64,000 nt of DNA, from NCBI RefSeq assembly GCF_040560245.1, contig NZ_JAKMWP010000007.1. One strand, 5' to 3'. A program made the translations under genes and the position numbers. Within the stretch, counting starts at the first letter, position 1; every line of letters begins with the position of its first letter. Below, piece by piece: positions 15,000 through 24,289 of the stretch. Source of the stretch: Morganella sibonii. GTDB taxonomy: Bacteria > Pseudomonadota > Gammaproteobacteria > Enterobacterales > Enterobacteriaceae. A model generated the notes under the pieces. That model was given only the letters and a program-made list of their open reading frames with translations, did not search any database and was not told where the DNA came from.

Positions 15000-17078
15000 T
15001 TACTGTGCATTTTTGGCTTTGGAACGTGAAACACGGGCTTCGCCAATCAAAAAGTCGAACAGGAAAATAATCGCCAGCATCACGACGATCAGGATTGAGC
15101 CATAGGCAATCGCCACACCGTACTCGCCGTCTTCCACGCGGTTCAGAATATAGGCGGTGGCCACACGGGTATCCGGTGTCACGAGGAACACAATGGCACT
15201 GACCGTGGTGATGGCGCGGACAAAGCTGTAAATCAGCGCAGACAGGATCGCCGGACGCAGCAGCGGCAGCAGGATGTGGAAAATCGTCCGCATTGAACCG
15301 GCACGCAGGCTGAGTGACGCCTCGTCGAGAGATTTGTCGATTTGTCCCAGACCGGCGATACCGGCGCGGATACCGACCGGCACATTTCGCATCGTCATGG
15401 AGATAATCACGATTGCCGCGGTTCCGGTTAAATAGAACGGGGAATCGTTAAAGGCGAGGATGTAAGACACACCCGCCACCGTACCCGGCACTGCGAAGCA
15501 GAGCATCGTGGTAAATTCGATGGTCTTTTTGCCGCGGAATTCCTGGCGCACCACAATGTAGGCGATCAGCAGACCGAGCACGGCAGTGATCGGTGCGGCG
15601 ATCCCGGCGTAGAGCAGGGTGTCGAGCAGTGAAGGCCATGCGCCGTCATTCATGCCCTGACCGAACAGCTTGATAAAGTTATCCAGGGTTAAGGTGTAAT
15701 CCACGCCCCAGTTCACGGTGAAACTGCCGTAGAAAATACTGCCGTACAGCACCAGGTTGAAGATGACCCAGATAGCGAGGAACGTGGTGACAAAAGCGAC
15801 CAGTGCGGCAGGCAGCGGCTGGACATCCCCGCGGTACGATTTACCGGATACCGTGACATAAGAGCGTTTACCGATCCACATATACTGCACACAGAACACC
15901 AGCAGCGAGAAGACCAGCAGGGAAGCGCCGAGGGTACTGGCGGCCTGATAATCGAGCTGGGAACCGGTGATATAGAAATAGATCTGGGTGGCGAGCACGT
16001 CAAAGTTACCGCCGAGTACCAGCGGGTTACTGAAGTCTGCCAGGGATTGCACAATCACGATCAGGAATGCGTTAGCCAGCGCCGGTTTCAGCAGCGGCAT
16101 AAAGACATTGAAAAACGTCTGGAAGCGGTTGGCGCGCAGGGTGTAAGACGCTTCTTCCAGCGACGGGTGAATGGTTTTGATGGCACCGTCGAGGATCATA
16201 AAGGACATCGGGGTAAAGGCGAGCACCTGTGCCAGCCAGATCCCGGTAAAGCCGTACAGCCAGTTGGTGTTTTCCAGCCCCGCATAGGCAGCGAGGAATT
16301 CGGTCACATAACCGGAACGCCCCATCATCAGGGTGACACCCAGGCCGACAATAAACGGCGGAGTGACAATCGGCAGGATGGAGAACACGCGGCCGATAAC
16401 CGCCGAGCGTTTTGCGATACGGCTGGTATAAATCGCCAGAATCAGTCCGAAGAACGTACAGCCCGCACCCACCGCCAGCGAAAGCATCACGGAGTTCCAG
16501 ATGACCTGCACAATATGGGATTGTGTGAGAATCGACACAAACGCAAACGGTGCAAAATCCCCGTTATTGTCGGTGAACATCGGAATAAAAATCGCGACAC
16601 TCGGGAACACAATAAACAGCGCAATCAGCCCGACCACCGCAATCAGCGAGCCGATAACAAACTGGTCACCGCCCAGCCATTCCAGGCGCTTAAGTGCGAG
16701 GGTCATAATCATGCCGAGCGAGATAAACAGCACGATAGCAGAATAGCCCAGGCCTTTTCCTTCCCATACAGCGCTGACAACCGCCACCACCGCCGTCAGA
16801 ACGGCGACAGCGATATCAGTATAGTGGCGTCCCCGCTGGTCGCGGGATGCCGGCGTCAGCGAACGGAAAAACAGCACTGACGGCAGAAGATACCAGAGCC
16901 AGCTGACATTCAGCCCGTTCCAGCCGTAAGCGGCAAAAATTTCATCTGGTGTGGAGTCGGTTAAACCATAATCCAGGCTCCAGGACGGCAGCAGGGCAAA
17001 GCCCAGCCACGCGATCAGCAGCCATAAGAAGATGGAATCCCGTCCCTGTTTTGAAGGCAGAGTCAGGGTTTCAGACAT
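15000..17078 (-). CDS. afuB: AfuB-like fused ABC permease
   Basis: Double-length (692-residue) permease with two fused binding-protein-dependent transport domains, as in AfuB/FbpB proteins. The two EAA-like loops are visible: EEASYTLRANRFQTFFNVFMP in the first half and DEASLSLRAGSMRTIFHILLP in the second. Around 12-14 membrane segments. Start set at 17078 because GGGAG lies 8 nt upstream; the in-frame codon at 17126 lacks this. It follows afuA after a hairpin with a T-run, which would lower its level relative to the binding protein. Confidence 0.88.
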   Translation of the reverse strand: MSETLTLPSKQGRDSIFLWLLIAWLGFALLPSWSLDYGLTDSTPDEIFAAYGWNGLNVSWLWYLLPSVLFFRSLTPASRDQRGRHYTDIAVAVLTAVVAVVSAVWEGKGLGYSAIVLFISLGMIMTLALKRLEWLGGDQFVIGSLIAVVGLIALFIVFPSVAIFIPMFTDNNGDFAPFAFVSILTQSHIVQVIWNSVMLSLAVGAGCTFFGLILAIYTSRIAKRSAVIGRVFSILPIVTPPFIVGLGVTLMMGRSGYVTEFLAAYAGLENTNWLYGFTGIWLAQVLAFTPMSFMILDGAIKTIHPSLEEASYTLRANRFQTFFNVFMPLLKPALANAFLIVIVQSLADFSNPLVLGGNFDVLATQIYFYITGSQLDYQAASTLGASLLVFSLLVFCVQYMWIGKRSYVTVSGKSYRGDVQPLPAALVAFVTTFLAIWVIFNLVLYGSIFYGSFTVNWGVDYTLTLDNFIKLFGQGMNDGAWPSLLDTLLYAGIAAPITAVLGLLIAYIVVRQEFRGKKTIEFTTMLCFAVPGTVAGVSYILAFNDSPFYLTGTAAIVIISMTMRNVPVGIRAGIAGLGQIDKSLDEASLSLRAGSMRTIFHILLPLLRPAILSALIYSFVRAITTVSAIVFLVTPDTRVATAYILNRVEDGEYGVAIAYGSILIVVMLAIIFLFDFLIGEARVSRSKAKNAQ

Positions 17079-17140
17079 TAAAGAATCTCCCTTGCCGTTC
17101 TCACTCAGCTGAATGAGACAAGACAATATAATTATTATAA

Positions 17141-17174
17141 TAAAAACAAGACCGCGCGGCAGAACACCGCGCGG
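17141..17174 (-). terminator. Intra-operon attenuator between afuA and afuB
   Basis: Two CCGCGCGG boxes (17152-17159 and 17167-17174) can form an 8-bp GC stem with a 7-nt loop, followed on the minus strand by CTTGTTTTTATT. Partial termination here would give excess binding protein, a common arrangement in ABC importers. Confidence 0.65.
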
Positions 17175-17183
17175 CGGACAACA

Positions 17184-18215
17184 TTATTTACTCATTTTGA
17201 CTTCAGTGACCCACTTGTTGATCAGATTCTTACGGGTATCTGCATCGCCGTATTTATCCATATCGTAGTTGATCAGTTTCAGATCAGAGAGTTTCAGTGA
17301 CATCGGTGAGGATTCCGCCGTGGTATTGGTCAGGATCTGGTAAGATTTACCCTCTTTCCAGCTGATTTCCTGGGCTTCTTTGGACAGTACGAAATCCACG
17401 AACAGTTTGGCGTTGTCCATGTTACGGGCATTTTTCAGGATACTGATGCCGCCGATCTCATAACCGGTGCCTTCACACGGTGAAATTAACTCCAGCGGTG
17501 CGCCGTTTTCCACTTCCAGAGAATAGTCGTGCAGGAAACCGATACCGATAGCGGATTCACCACGGGCGGCGTTACGCGCCGGGGCAATACCGGATTTGGT
17601 GTACTGGGAGATATTGCTGTTGAGTTTTTTCAGGTAATCGAATGCCTGATCGGTGCCCCACAGCTGGTCAAATGTCGCCAGCGCGGTGTAAGCGGTTCCG
17701 GAGCTCTGCGGATCAGCAATCTGGATTTCGCCTTTATATTCCGGCTTGGTCAGATCTTTCCAGCAGGTAGGGATTGGCAGGCCTTTCTCTTTCAGACGGT
17801 CTTTGTTCACACCGAAACCTAAGATGCCGACATAAACCGCAGAAGAGTAGTTGCCTTTGCGTTTGGCCGGATCACGGAACTGCGGCATGATCTGATCTAA
17901 ATTCGGGGATTTGTACGCCTCCAGCAGATCCATCTCACCCGCCTGTGAATGCGGATCTAATGTGCCGCCGTACCAGACGTCAGCCTGCGGGTTGCGTTTT
18001 TCTGCTTCGATTTTGGCCAGGGTGCTGCCGGAACCGTTACGGACAAACGTGGTTTTCACATCATATTTTTTGGCGAAGGCCTGTGTTTCCGCTTCACACA
18101 TGGCGTTGGTCGCACTGCAGTAAACCACCAGACGACCGGCGGCATTTGCGGATGTGGTAACAGCGGCCAGTGATAAACCGGCAGCGGCGAGAGCAGAGAG
18201 AGTCTTGAGTTTCAT
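17184..18215 (-). CDS. afuA: AfuA-like periplasmic binding protein (sugar-phosphate type)
   Basis: 343 residues with a Sec signal peptide ending SANAAG. Seen: LVVYCSATNAMCEAE at the mature N-terminus, RNGSGSTLAKIEAE, ADVWYGGTLDPHSQAGEMDLLE, and YEIGGISILKNARN. It has the length and features of Actinobacillus/Citrobacter AfuA, which was shown to bind hexose and heptose phosphates rather than iron. It starts 14 nt after the uhpC stop with AAGGA between them, so it is cotranscribed with, or translationally close to, the sensor genes. Ligand assignment is inferred from family and context. Confidence 0.88.
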   Translation of the reverse strand: MKLKTLSALAAAGLSLAAVTTSANAAGRLVVYCSATNAMCEAETQAFAKKYDVKTTFVRNGSGSTLAKIEAEKRNPQADVWYGGTLDPHSQAGEMDLLEAYKSPNLDQIMPQFRDPAKRKGNYSSAVYVGILGFGVNKDRLKEKGLPIPTCWKDLTKPEYKGEIQIADPQSSGTAYTALATFDQLWGTDQAFDYLKKLNSNISQYTKSGIAPARNAARGESAIGIGFLHDYSLEVENGAPLELISPCEGTGYEIGGISILKNARNMDNAKLFVDFVLSKEAQEISWKEGKSYQILTNTTAESSPMSLKLSDLKLINYDMDKYGDADTRKNLINKWVTEVKMSK

Positions 18216-18229
18216 TATAAGTTTATTCC

Positions 18230-19561
18230 TTATTGTAGGGTTCTGTCACCGGAGAGTGAAACAGAGCCTGCCAGATGTTCCCGCTTGCTGACATTGGCTA
18301 TCAGCAGCGGCATCAGCAGTAATCCCGTCAGTGCCGCGGCACTGGTCAGCAGGGTAAACATGCCCTGCCAGCCGTAATGTGCCATGACCTGCGCGAGCGG
18401 CCACCCGGCCATTGCCGCCCCTAAGTAGGCGTAAAGACCCAGGTAACCCGTTACCGTACCGGCGGCTTTTTTATGGCAATATTCTGTCGCCGCCAGTCCG
18501 ATTAACATTTGCGGCCCGAATACAAAGAAGCCGGTACTGAAGAAACACACCGCCAGCAGTCCGTAATGATGAATCGGTATTAACCACAGGGCGCTGACAG
18601 CAATAAACAGGCCGAGGGAAAACAGCAGAATCATCGGGGCGCGCTGACCACGGAATAAAATATCCGATCCCCAGCCCGCACAGACCGCACCCAGCAAACC
18701 ACCCAGTTCAAACAGTGATAGCGTCGCGTTGGCACTGAGCAGATTGCTGCCGTGTGTTTCGGATAACCACAGGTTTCCCCAGTCATTGATCGCCATCCGG
18801 ATGAGATAAACGAGAATGTAGGAAAAACCGAGTAACCAGATCATCCGGTTACATAAAATTGTCTCTTTCAGGATCACCCGCATCGGCAGCGGCGGGGATA
18901 ACTGTTCCTGACGCAGTTCTGACGGGTCATGCCGCCATTGTCCGACAGACGGTAATCCTTCCTCCTGCGGCGTGCCGTGCAACCGGCCGCACAGCCACAG
19001 GCCGGTGACCATCCCGATAATACCGGGGACTATCAGGGCAGTCTGCCAGCTGTAACGGGTCGCCAGCCAGGCGGTCAGCAGCGGCAGGGTAATGCCGCTG
19101 AGGTTGATGGAGATATTCCATAATCCCCACCAGAAGCCGCGTTCGTTGCGTGAATACCAGTGTGTCAGAATGCGGGCACACGGCGGCCAGCCCCAGCCCT
19201 GAAAAAATCCGTTCAGTGTCCAGACAATCAGCAGAGCGGGGAATGACAGGCACCAGGCAAACACAATATTCAGCACACCGGTCATAAACAGTCCGGCACC
19301 CATAAACCAGCGGTAACCGGTGATATCATGGAAAATCCCTGATACAAATTTTGACAGACCGTAGCTCAGATAAAACGCGGTCGCTATCAGACCGATATCA
19401 CTTTTATCGAGATGCAGTTCGGTCTGCATCACCGGCATCACAAAGTTGAAGCTCTTCCGGGTCAGATAAAACGTGGCGTAACCGATTATCATCGATAGCA
19501 TCAGTTTGTTGCGCCAGAATTGATAGGTTTTATCCATGGTTTCGGTCTGTTTTCCGGCCAT
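18230..19561 (-). CDS. uhpC: UhpC-like hexose-phosphate sensor (MFS)
   Basis: Organophosphate:phosphate antiporter-family membrane protein acting as external sugar-phosphate sensor for UhpB. 443 residues with 12 hydrophobic segments. Seen: YATFYLTRKSFNFVMP, GIFHDITGYRWFM, NGFFQGWGWPPCARILTHW and GPQMLIGLAA. The GxGWPP segment and context favour the sensor UhpC over the transporter UhpT. The start is taken at 19561; 19537 is an alternative. An 86-nt gap after uhpB contains a small hairpin (ACTAAGA/TCTTAGT, 19634-19652). No uhpT is present in the cluster. Confidence 0.85.
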   Translation of the reverse strand: MAGKQTETMDKTYQFWRNKLMLSMIIGYATFYLTRKSFNFVMPVMQTELHLDKSDIGLIATAFYLSYGLSKFVSGIFHDITGYRWFMGAGLFMTGVLNIVFAWCLSFPALLIVWTLNGFFQGWGWPPCARILTHWYSRNERGFWWGLWNISINLSGITLPLLTAWLATRYSWQTALIVPGIIGMVTGLWLCGRLHGTPQEEGLPSVGQWRHDPSELRQEQLSPPLPMRVILKETILCNRMIWLLGFSYILVYLIRMAINDWGNLWLSETHGSNLLSANATLSLFELGGLLGAVCAGWGSDILFRGQRAPMILLFSLGLFIAVSALWLIPIHHYGLLAVCFFSTGFFVFGPQMLIGLAATEYCHKKAAGTVTGYLGLYAYLGAAMAGWPLAQVMAHYGWQGMFTLLTSAAALTGLLLMPLLIANVSKREHLAGSVSLSGDRTLQ

Positions 19562-19647
19562 TATGTTATTTTCCGTTCCGGCTGCAAATGTAATCAATCT
19601 GTCAACAAAAAGGATGAGAGAAGGTAGTAGATGACTAAGAATAAGTC

Positions 19648-21195
19648 TTAGTTTTCGTGATTTTCATCAGAAAATGTGGGCAGGTTAACAATAATCCGGG
19701 TTCCGCCGGCGGTGGTCAGTGTCCAGTCACCGCCGAGCGCGCGGACCCGCTCCTCAATACCGCGCAGACCAAAGCCGCCGCGGCGTTTGCTCTCCGGGAT
19801 ACCGATGCCGTTATCAGAGACATGAAGCTGTATCGTGTCACGTTGCTGTTTCAGGATGATGAGGATATGGGTGGCACCGGCATGCTTACTGATATTATTT
19901 AACAATTCCTGCACCAGCCGGTACAGAGTGAACAGCACCGTTTCATTTTCCGGCTGTTGTTCCAGTTCGTAATGAAACTCACACTGAATACCGTTTTCGC
20001 CGAAAGCAAATTCAGCGATCAGATGGCGCAGTGCATTTTCGAGAGACATTTCACTGAGCACCGGCGGGCGCAGTTCACGCAGCAGCTGGCGGGTGGACTG
20101 GTGAATTTTCTGTGCCAGGTCATTGATTTGTGCTGCCGCACGGCTGCTTTGCGGATCTGGTGCGGTTTTTCTGACCAGCATCGACTGGATCTGAATTGCC
20201 GTGATGTTCTGGCCGATTTCATCATGCAGCTCACGGGCAATGGCTTTTTTGACATCCTCTTCCGTGTGTACCAGTTGCTGCATCAGATCCCGCCGTGCCT
20301 GTAACTCCTGCTCCAGCCGTTCGCGGTAGCGCTGTAAATTACGTGACAACTGCTGCTGACGGCTGATGGCAATCCCGAGGCCGATACCAATCAGCGCCTG
20401 GGTGCTCATAAACATCTGTAGTTCCTGCAAATCAGCAAATGCGCCGTTAAACTGGCGGGCAAAGGTGATAATCAGACTGCCGAGCAGAGCGGAGAGCACA
20501 CCGCCCTGCCAGCCGTAGCGGTATGCCATAAAGACATTGGGGATAAAGACCAGCAGCACCAGCAGGCGCTCAATTTCCGGGGTAAAAAAGATCTGGGCGC
20601 TGAGCCCGGCCAGGCAGAACAGAAAACACCACATCAGTAATGAGGTGCGCAGCTGCGGATCAGGTGTGCCGTAATCCAGGATCAGGCGGAAATGCTGTTC
20701 ATGGAGGTATTCATAGATCAGATAGACGAACGGGGTCAGCAGAATACCGCCGGTCAGCGTGGTGAGGAAAATCTGGCTGACACTCAGCGGGGTCAGCAGG
20801 CTGAACACCAGGGTATGCAGCAGACTGTTGATACCGACACCGGCGATCAGCAGTAACAGCCGCTGCCAGTAAAGGGTGTAGCGCCACCAGGTGGTCTGGA
20901 TAATAAAGGCGCTGATAAGGCTCAGCAGCGGCGACAACAGGATCACCGGCTGCGACAGTAACTGTTCCTGCGCCAGCCAGATATTCAGCAGCAGCTCCGC
21001 CAGCAACAGGGTCGGCCAGAAACGCCGCCACAGCAGGATCATCAGCGCCAGCCGTAAGCCTTCCGGCAGAAAAAACGCAGATAACACACTGTTCTGACTG
21101 AGATAAAAACCGATGATCCACAAACCTATCCAGGTCAGTGAATAGGTAAACAGCAGAAACACCGACTGTAACAGCAGACGTGCGCCGCGCCTCAT
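19648..21195 (-). CDS. uhpB: UhpB-like sensor histidine kinase (MASE1)
   Basis: 515-residue membrane kinase. About eight N-terminal membrane segments (MASE1 type, residues ~10-295), then a HisKA_3 dimerisation segment with the H-box AIARELHDEIGQNITAIQ (~325), and an ATPase domain with LVQELLNNISKHA, VSDNGIGIP and GGFGLRGIEERV. This matches UhpB, which phosphorylates UhpA when UhpC senses external glucose-6-phosphate. It begins 3 nt after the uhpA stop. Its own stop codon lies inside a small hairpin. Confidence 0.88.
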   Translation of the reverse strand: MRRGARLLLQSVFLLFTYSLTWIGLWIIGFYLSQNSVLSAFFLPEGLRLALMILLWRRFWPTLLLAELLLNIWLAQEQLLSQPVILLSPLLSLISAFIIQTTWWRYTLYWQRLLLLIAGVGINSLLHTLVFSLLTPLSVSQIFLTTLTGGILLTPFVYLIYEYLHEQHFRLILDYGTPDPQLRTSLLMWCFLFCLAGLSAQIFFTPEIERLLVLLVFIPNVFMAYRYGWQGGVLSALLGSLIITFARQFNGAFADLQELQMFMSTQALIGIGLGIAISRQQQLSRNLQRYRERLEQELQARRDLMQQLVHTEEDVKKAIARELHDEIGQNITAIQIQSMLVRKTAPDPQSSRAAAQINDLAQKIHQSTRQLLRELRPPVLSEMSLENALRHLIAEFAFGENGIQCEFHYELEQQPENETVLFTLYRLVQELLNNISKHAGATHILIILKQQRDTIQLHVSDNGIGIPESKRRGGFGLRGIEERVRALGGDWTLTTAGGTRIIVNLPTFSDENHEN

Positions 21196-21198
21196 GGC

Positions 21199-21828
21199 TT
21201 ATTGTCCTGCGATCAGGTGATGCGCCAGGGCAAAATGAACCAGATCAATTGTGCTTTCACACTGAAGTTTACCCAGCACATTGGCGCGGTGGACATGGAC
21301 GGTTTTATGGCTGAGCGCCAGTTTATCCGCAATAGCCCGCACACTCATCCCGGCCACCAGCAGATCAAACACCTCACGCTCACGCGGGGTCAGTTCTTCC
21401 AGCGCACGGTTTTCCGGTGGTGACTGGCGCAGCGCGCGCATGGCATCCGCACACAGATAGCAGCCGCCCTGATGCACGGAACGCACCGCCTGCACCAGCT
21501 CTTCCGGGCCGCAGCGCTTGGTGAGATAAGCACCGGCACCGGCATCCAGCGCACTCTGCACAAAGGCGGGGGTATCATAAATACTGAGGATAATGGTACG
21601 GAACGTGGTTTTGCGCTCCCGCAGGCGGGCGAGCAGCTGTAATCCGTTTTCATCCGGCATGGAAATATCCATGATCACCACATCAATATCCGGACGGCTC
21701 AGTTCAGGCCAGGCTTCCGCGGCACTGGCATATTGTCCGGCGATAGTGATATCCGGCTCCAGTGTCAGGAGCTGAGCGAAACCGGATCGCACAACTATAT
21801 GGTCATCGATGAGCACTATTTTTATCAT
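21199..21828 (-). CDS. uhpA: UhpA-like response regulator (NarL/FixJ)
   Basis: 209 residues: receiver domain with acidic pair Asp8-Asp9, phosphoacceptor Asp54 (VVIMDISMPD) and Lys in YLTKR; C-terminal LuxR-type helix-turn-helix (LTPREREVFDLLVAGMSVRA...ALSHKTVHVHRANVLGKL). Expected to activate transport genes on phosphorylation by UhpB. First gene of the six-gene run, so it may activate its own operon or a promoter inside it. No clear UhpA site could be assigned by eye in 21829-21972. Confidence 0.88.
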   Translation of the reverse strand: MIKIVLIDDHIVVRSGFAQLLTLEPDITIAGQYASAAEAWPELSRPDIDVVIMDISMPDENGLQLLARLRERKTTFRTIILSIYDTPAFVQSALDAGAGAYLTKRCGPEELVQAVRSVHQGGCYLCADAMRALRQSPPENRALEELTPREREVFDLLVAGMSVRAIADKLALSHKTVHVHRANVLGKLQCESTIDLVHFALAHHLIAGQ

Positions 21829-21972
21829 GTCCGGACAGCGTATTATCAGCAGAGAGGGATCAATTATTGACAGAGGTTATATCAATATAGCGGGTGATAA
21901 TCGAGGATATTCATACAGAAATCCGCTCTCCGGCTGTTTTTTTACCGCTTAACCGATTCGGTTGCAGGGAAA

Positions 21973-22317
21973 TTATTTCACATAAGCAAGCAACGGCAGT
22001 GAATCACGTGCCAGTGCGGTGCATTTGTAGTTTTCCGGCAGCTTTATCTGTTTGATGTCGAAATAGTTCTCTTTATTCATTGCCGCCATCTGCCGGGTAT
22101 CATAATTGCTCATATCCCAGCGGTTACTTTTGGCAAACAGTAAGATCGCTTTTTCGATACGGGAATTCGGCAGATCTTCATAACCGCAATCATTTTTCAG
22201 ATAAATAAAAACCGCAGTCAGACCGGCGAGGTCCTCAGCCTGTGACGGCGTCAGCGCTTTCGCGGGCAGGGAAAGCAGCAGGACACAGCTGAATAAAGCG
22301 TGAAAGAATAGTTTCAT
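21973..22317 (-). CDS. yacC: YacC-family periplasmic protein
   Basis: 114 residues from the ATG at 22317, which begins a proper signal peptide (MKLFFHALFSCVLLLSLPAKA); the longer frame to 22386 adds a non-signal tail. Matches E. coli YacC along its length: LTAVFIYLKNDCGYEDLPN, RWDMSNYDTRQMAAM and the ending ALARDSLPLLAYVK. Two conserved cysteines probably pair in the periplasm (PulS/OutS-like family). Its position beside cueO is as in E. coli. Function unknown. Confidence 0.85.
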   Translation of the reverse strand: MKLFFHALFSCVLLLSLPAKALTPSQAEDLAGLTAVFIYLKNDCGYEDLPNSRIEKAILLFAKSNRWDMSNYDTRQMAAMNKENYFDIKQIKLPENYKCTALARDSLPLLAYVK

Positions 22318-22434
22318 AGTGAGTAGTTTACCGGTATCGCCTGTCAGTTTATGTGAAGATTTTAATAGTTTTGTCGCAGATTGCATCCGCTGACTAAAGT
22401 GATGTAAAGACCTTATTCCCGCAAAGGTAATACA

Positions 22435-22465
22435 TTGACCTTGCCCTTAGGGCAGGGTTTAGCCT
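22435..22465 (+). promoter_or_regulatory. CueR-type promoter of cueO
   Basis: TTGACC (22435-22440), a 19-bp spacer holding the dyad TTGCCC-TTAG-GGCAGG, then TAGCCT (22460-22465). The over-long spacer with a central palindrome is the hallmark of MerR-family copper promoters and closely resembles E. coli copA/cueO. Predicts Cu(I)-CueR activation of cueO. Confidence 0.8.
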
Positions 22466-22530
22466 GCGCTATAACAGAACCCAATCATTTTGTCATAGCA
22501 TATCACCACTGATGATAAAGGAAGCATATC

Positions 22531-24138
22531 ATGCAACGACGCGATTTTTTGAAATATAGCGCATTCTTAGGTGCTGCCACGATGCTGCCGGCATGGAGCC
22601 GGTTTGCCTTTGCGGCGCAGGAACGTCCGGCACTCGGCATTCCGCCGCTGTTAACGGCGGATAATGCACAAAAAATCACCCTGAATATTCAGCAGGGGCA
22701 GATGGTGTTTATTCCCGGAAAAACCACCCAAACCTGGGGATATAACGGCGACCTGCTGGGCCCGGCGCTGAAACTGCGGCGCGGTAAGCCGGTTACGGTG
22801 GATATCGTCAATAAATTGCCGGAAGCGACAACCGTCCACTGGCACGGCCTGGAAATCAGTGGTGAACAGGATGGCGGCCCGCAGGCCATTATCGCCCCGG
22901 GCAGTACCCGTACGGTCAGTTTCACGCCGGATCAGCCGGAAGCCACCTGCTGGTTCCACCCGCACACTCACGGCAAAACCGGCCATCAGGTCGCAATGGG
23001 ACTGGCCGGACTGGTGCTGATTGAAGATGATAATACCGCATCAACCGGCCTGCCGGGTGAGTGGGGAACGGATGATATCCCGGTGGTCTTGCAGGATAAG
23101 CGCCTGACCGCAGACGGTAAAATTGATTATCAGCTGGATGTGATGTCCGCCGCAGTCGGCTGGTTTGGTGACACCATGCTGACCAACGGTGCGGTTTACC
23201 CGCAGCATATGGCACCGCGCGGCTGGCTGCGCCTGCGTCTGCTCAACGGCTGTAATGCCCGCAGTCTGCGGATGGCGGCCGGTGACGGACGTCCGCTGTA
23301 TGTGATCGGCAGTGACGGCGGCCTGCTGGCCGAACCGGTAAAAGTGCAGGAACTGCCGATGCTGCCGGGAGAACGTTTTGAAGTACTGGTGGATACATCA
23401 GACGGGAAAGTCTTTGATATTGTCACCTTACCGGTACGTCAGATGGGAATGACGCTGGCACCGTTTGATGAGGCGCTGCCGGTGTTGTCCATCCGTCCGA
23501 CACTCGATGCCGCGCGCGGCAAACTGCCGGATGTGCTGGCGGCGATGCCGGCTCTGATCGATACCTCCCGCCTGCCGGTACGTGAATTCCGCCTGATGAT
23601 GGATATGCGCCTTGATATGCAGGGCATGATGATGCTGACCGATAAATACGGCCCGCAGGCGATGGCCGGAATGGGCATGCACGGCAACATGGGCGGCGGC
23701 CATATGGGGGGCGGGCATATGGGCGGAATGAAAGGTATGAGCCGCGGTATGCACAATGGCGGCGGTCACTGCGGCTCCGGCGATGTTGATCTGATGAACG
23801 CCAACAGTATCAACGGTATTCCGTTCTCCATGACGGAAAGCGCATTTGATGTGAGGCAGGGACAGGCGGAGCGCTGGATTATCTCCGGCGTCGGCGACAT
23901 GATGCTGCACCCGTTCCATATCCACGGCACCCGTTTCCGTATTCTCAGTGAGGGCGGACGCACACCTGCGGCACACCGGCAGGGCTGGAAAGATATGGTC
24001 AGGATCGAGGGCAATGTCAGTGAAGTACTGGTGAAATTTGACCATCCGGCCACTAATGCGCATCCGTTTATGGCGCATTGTCACCTGCTGGAACATGAAG
24101 ATACCGGTATGATGACGGGCTTTACTGTCACGGCCTGA
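22531..24138 (+). CDS. cueO: Multicopper oxidase CueO
   Basis: Periplasmic cuprous oxidase that protects against copper by oxidising Cu(I). 535 residues with a Tat signal (MQRRDFLKYSAF). Copper motifs: TVHWHGLEI, CWFHPHTHGKT, MLHPFHIHGTRF and the type 1 site HCHLLEHEDTGMM. A methionine/glycine/histidine-rich insert at ~360-410 (MGGGHMGGGHMGGMKGM) corresponds to the Met-rich copper-binding region of CueO and is somewhat longer here. Stands alone behind a CueR promoter; the gcd gene found next to it in E. coli is absent. Confidence 0.95.
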   Translation: MQRRDFLKYSAFLGAATMLPAWSRFAFAAQERPALGIPPLLTADNAQKITLNIQQGQMVFIPGKTTQTWGYNGDLLGPALKLRRGKPVTVDIVNKLPEATTVHWHGLEISGEQDGGPQAIIAPGSTRTVSFTPDQPEATCWFHPHTHGKTGHQVAMGLAGLVLIEDDNTASTGLPGEWGTDDIPVVLQDKRLTADGKIDYQLDVMSAAVGWFGDTMLTNGAVYPQHMAPRGWLRLRLLNGCNARSLRMAAGDGRPLYVIGSDGGLLAEPVKVQELPMLPGERFEVLVDTSDGKVFDIVTLPVRQMGMTLAPFDEALPVLSIRPTLDAARGKLPDVLAAMPALIDTSRLPVREFRLMMDMRLDMQGMMMLTDKYGPQAMAGMGMHGNMGGGHMGGGHMGGMKGMSRGMHNGGGHCGSGDVDLMNANSINGIPFSMTESAFDVRQGQAERWIISGVGDMMLHPFHIHGTRFRILSEGGRTPAAHRQGWKDMVRIEGNVSEVLVKFDHPATNAHPFMAHCHLLEHEDTGMMTGFTVTA

Positions 24139-24289
24139 ATATAAAATTACCCGGTGACAATCCGCGTCAGTCATGGCGCGGATACTGTTTATCTGTCCGT
24201 GGTATGCTAAACTAACGCGCTTTCTGACCGGTATTAAACCGGGTTTAATGCCGAACCACTGAAACAGCGTACCGTTGACGACAAAAATC

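Noticed and set aside
16047..16880. 277-residue frame opposite afuB
   Set aside because: Composition typical of an antisense shadow of membrane-protein codons.
13934..18215. afuABC as a ferric iron importer
   Set aside because: Older annotation of the family; linkage to uhpABC and the AfuA sequence type favour sugar phosphates.
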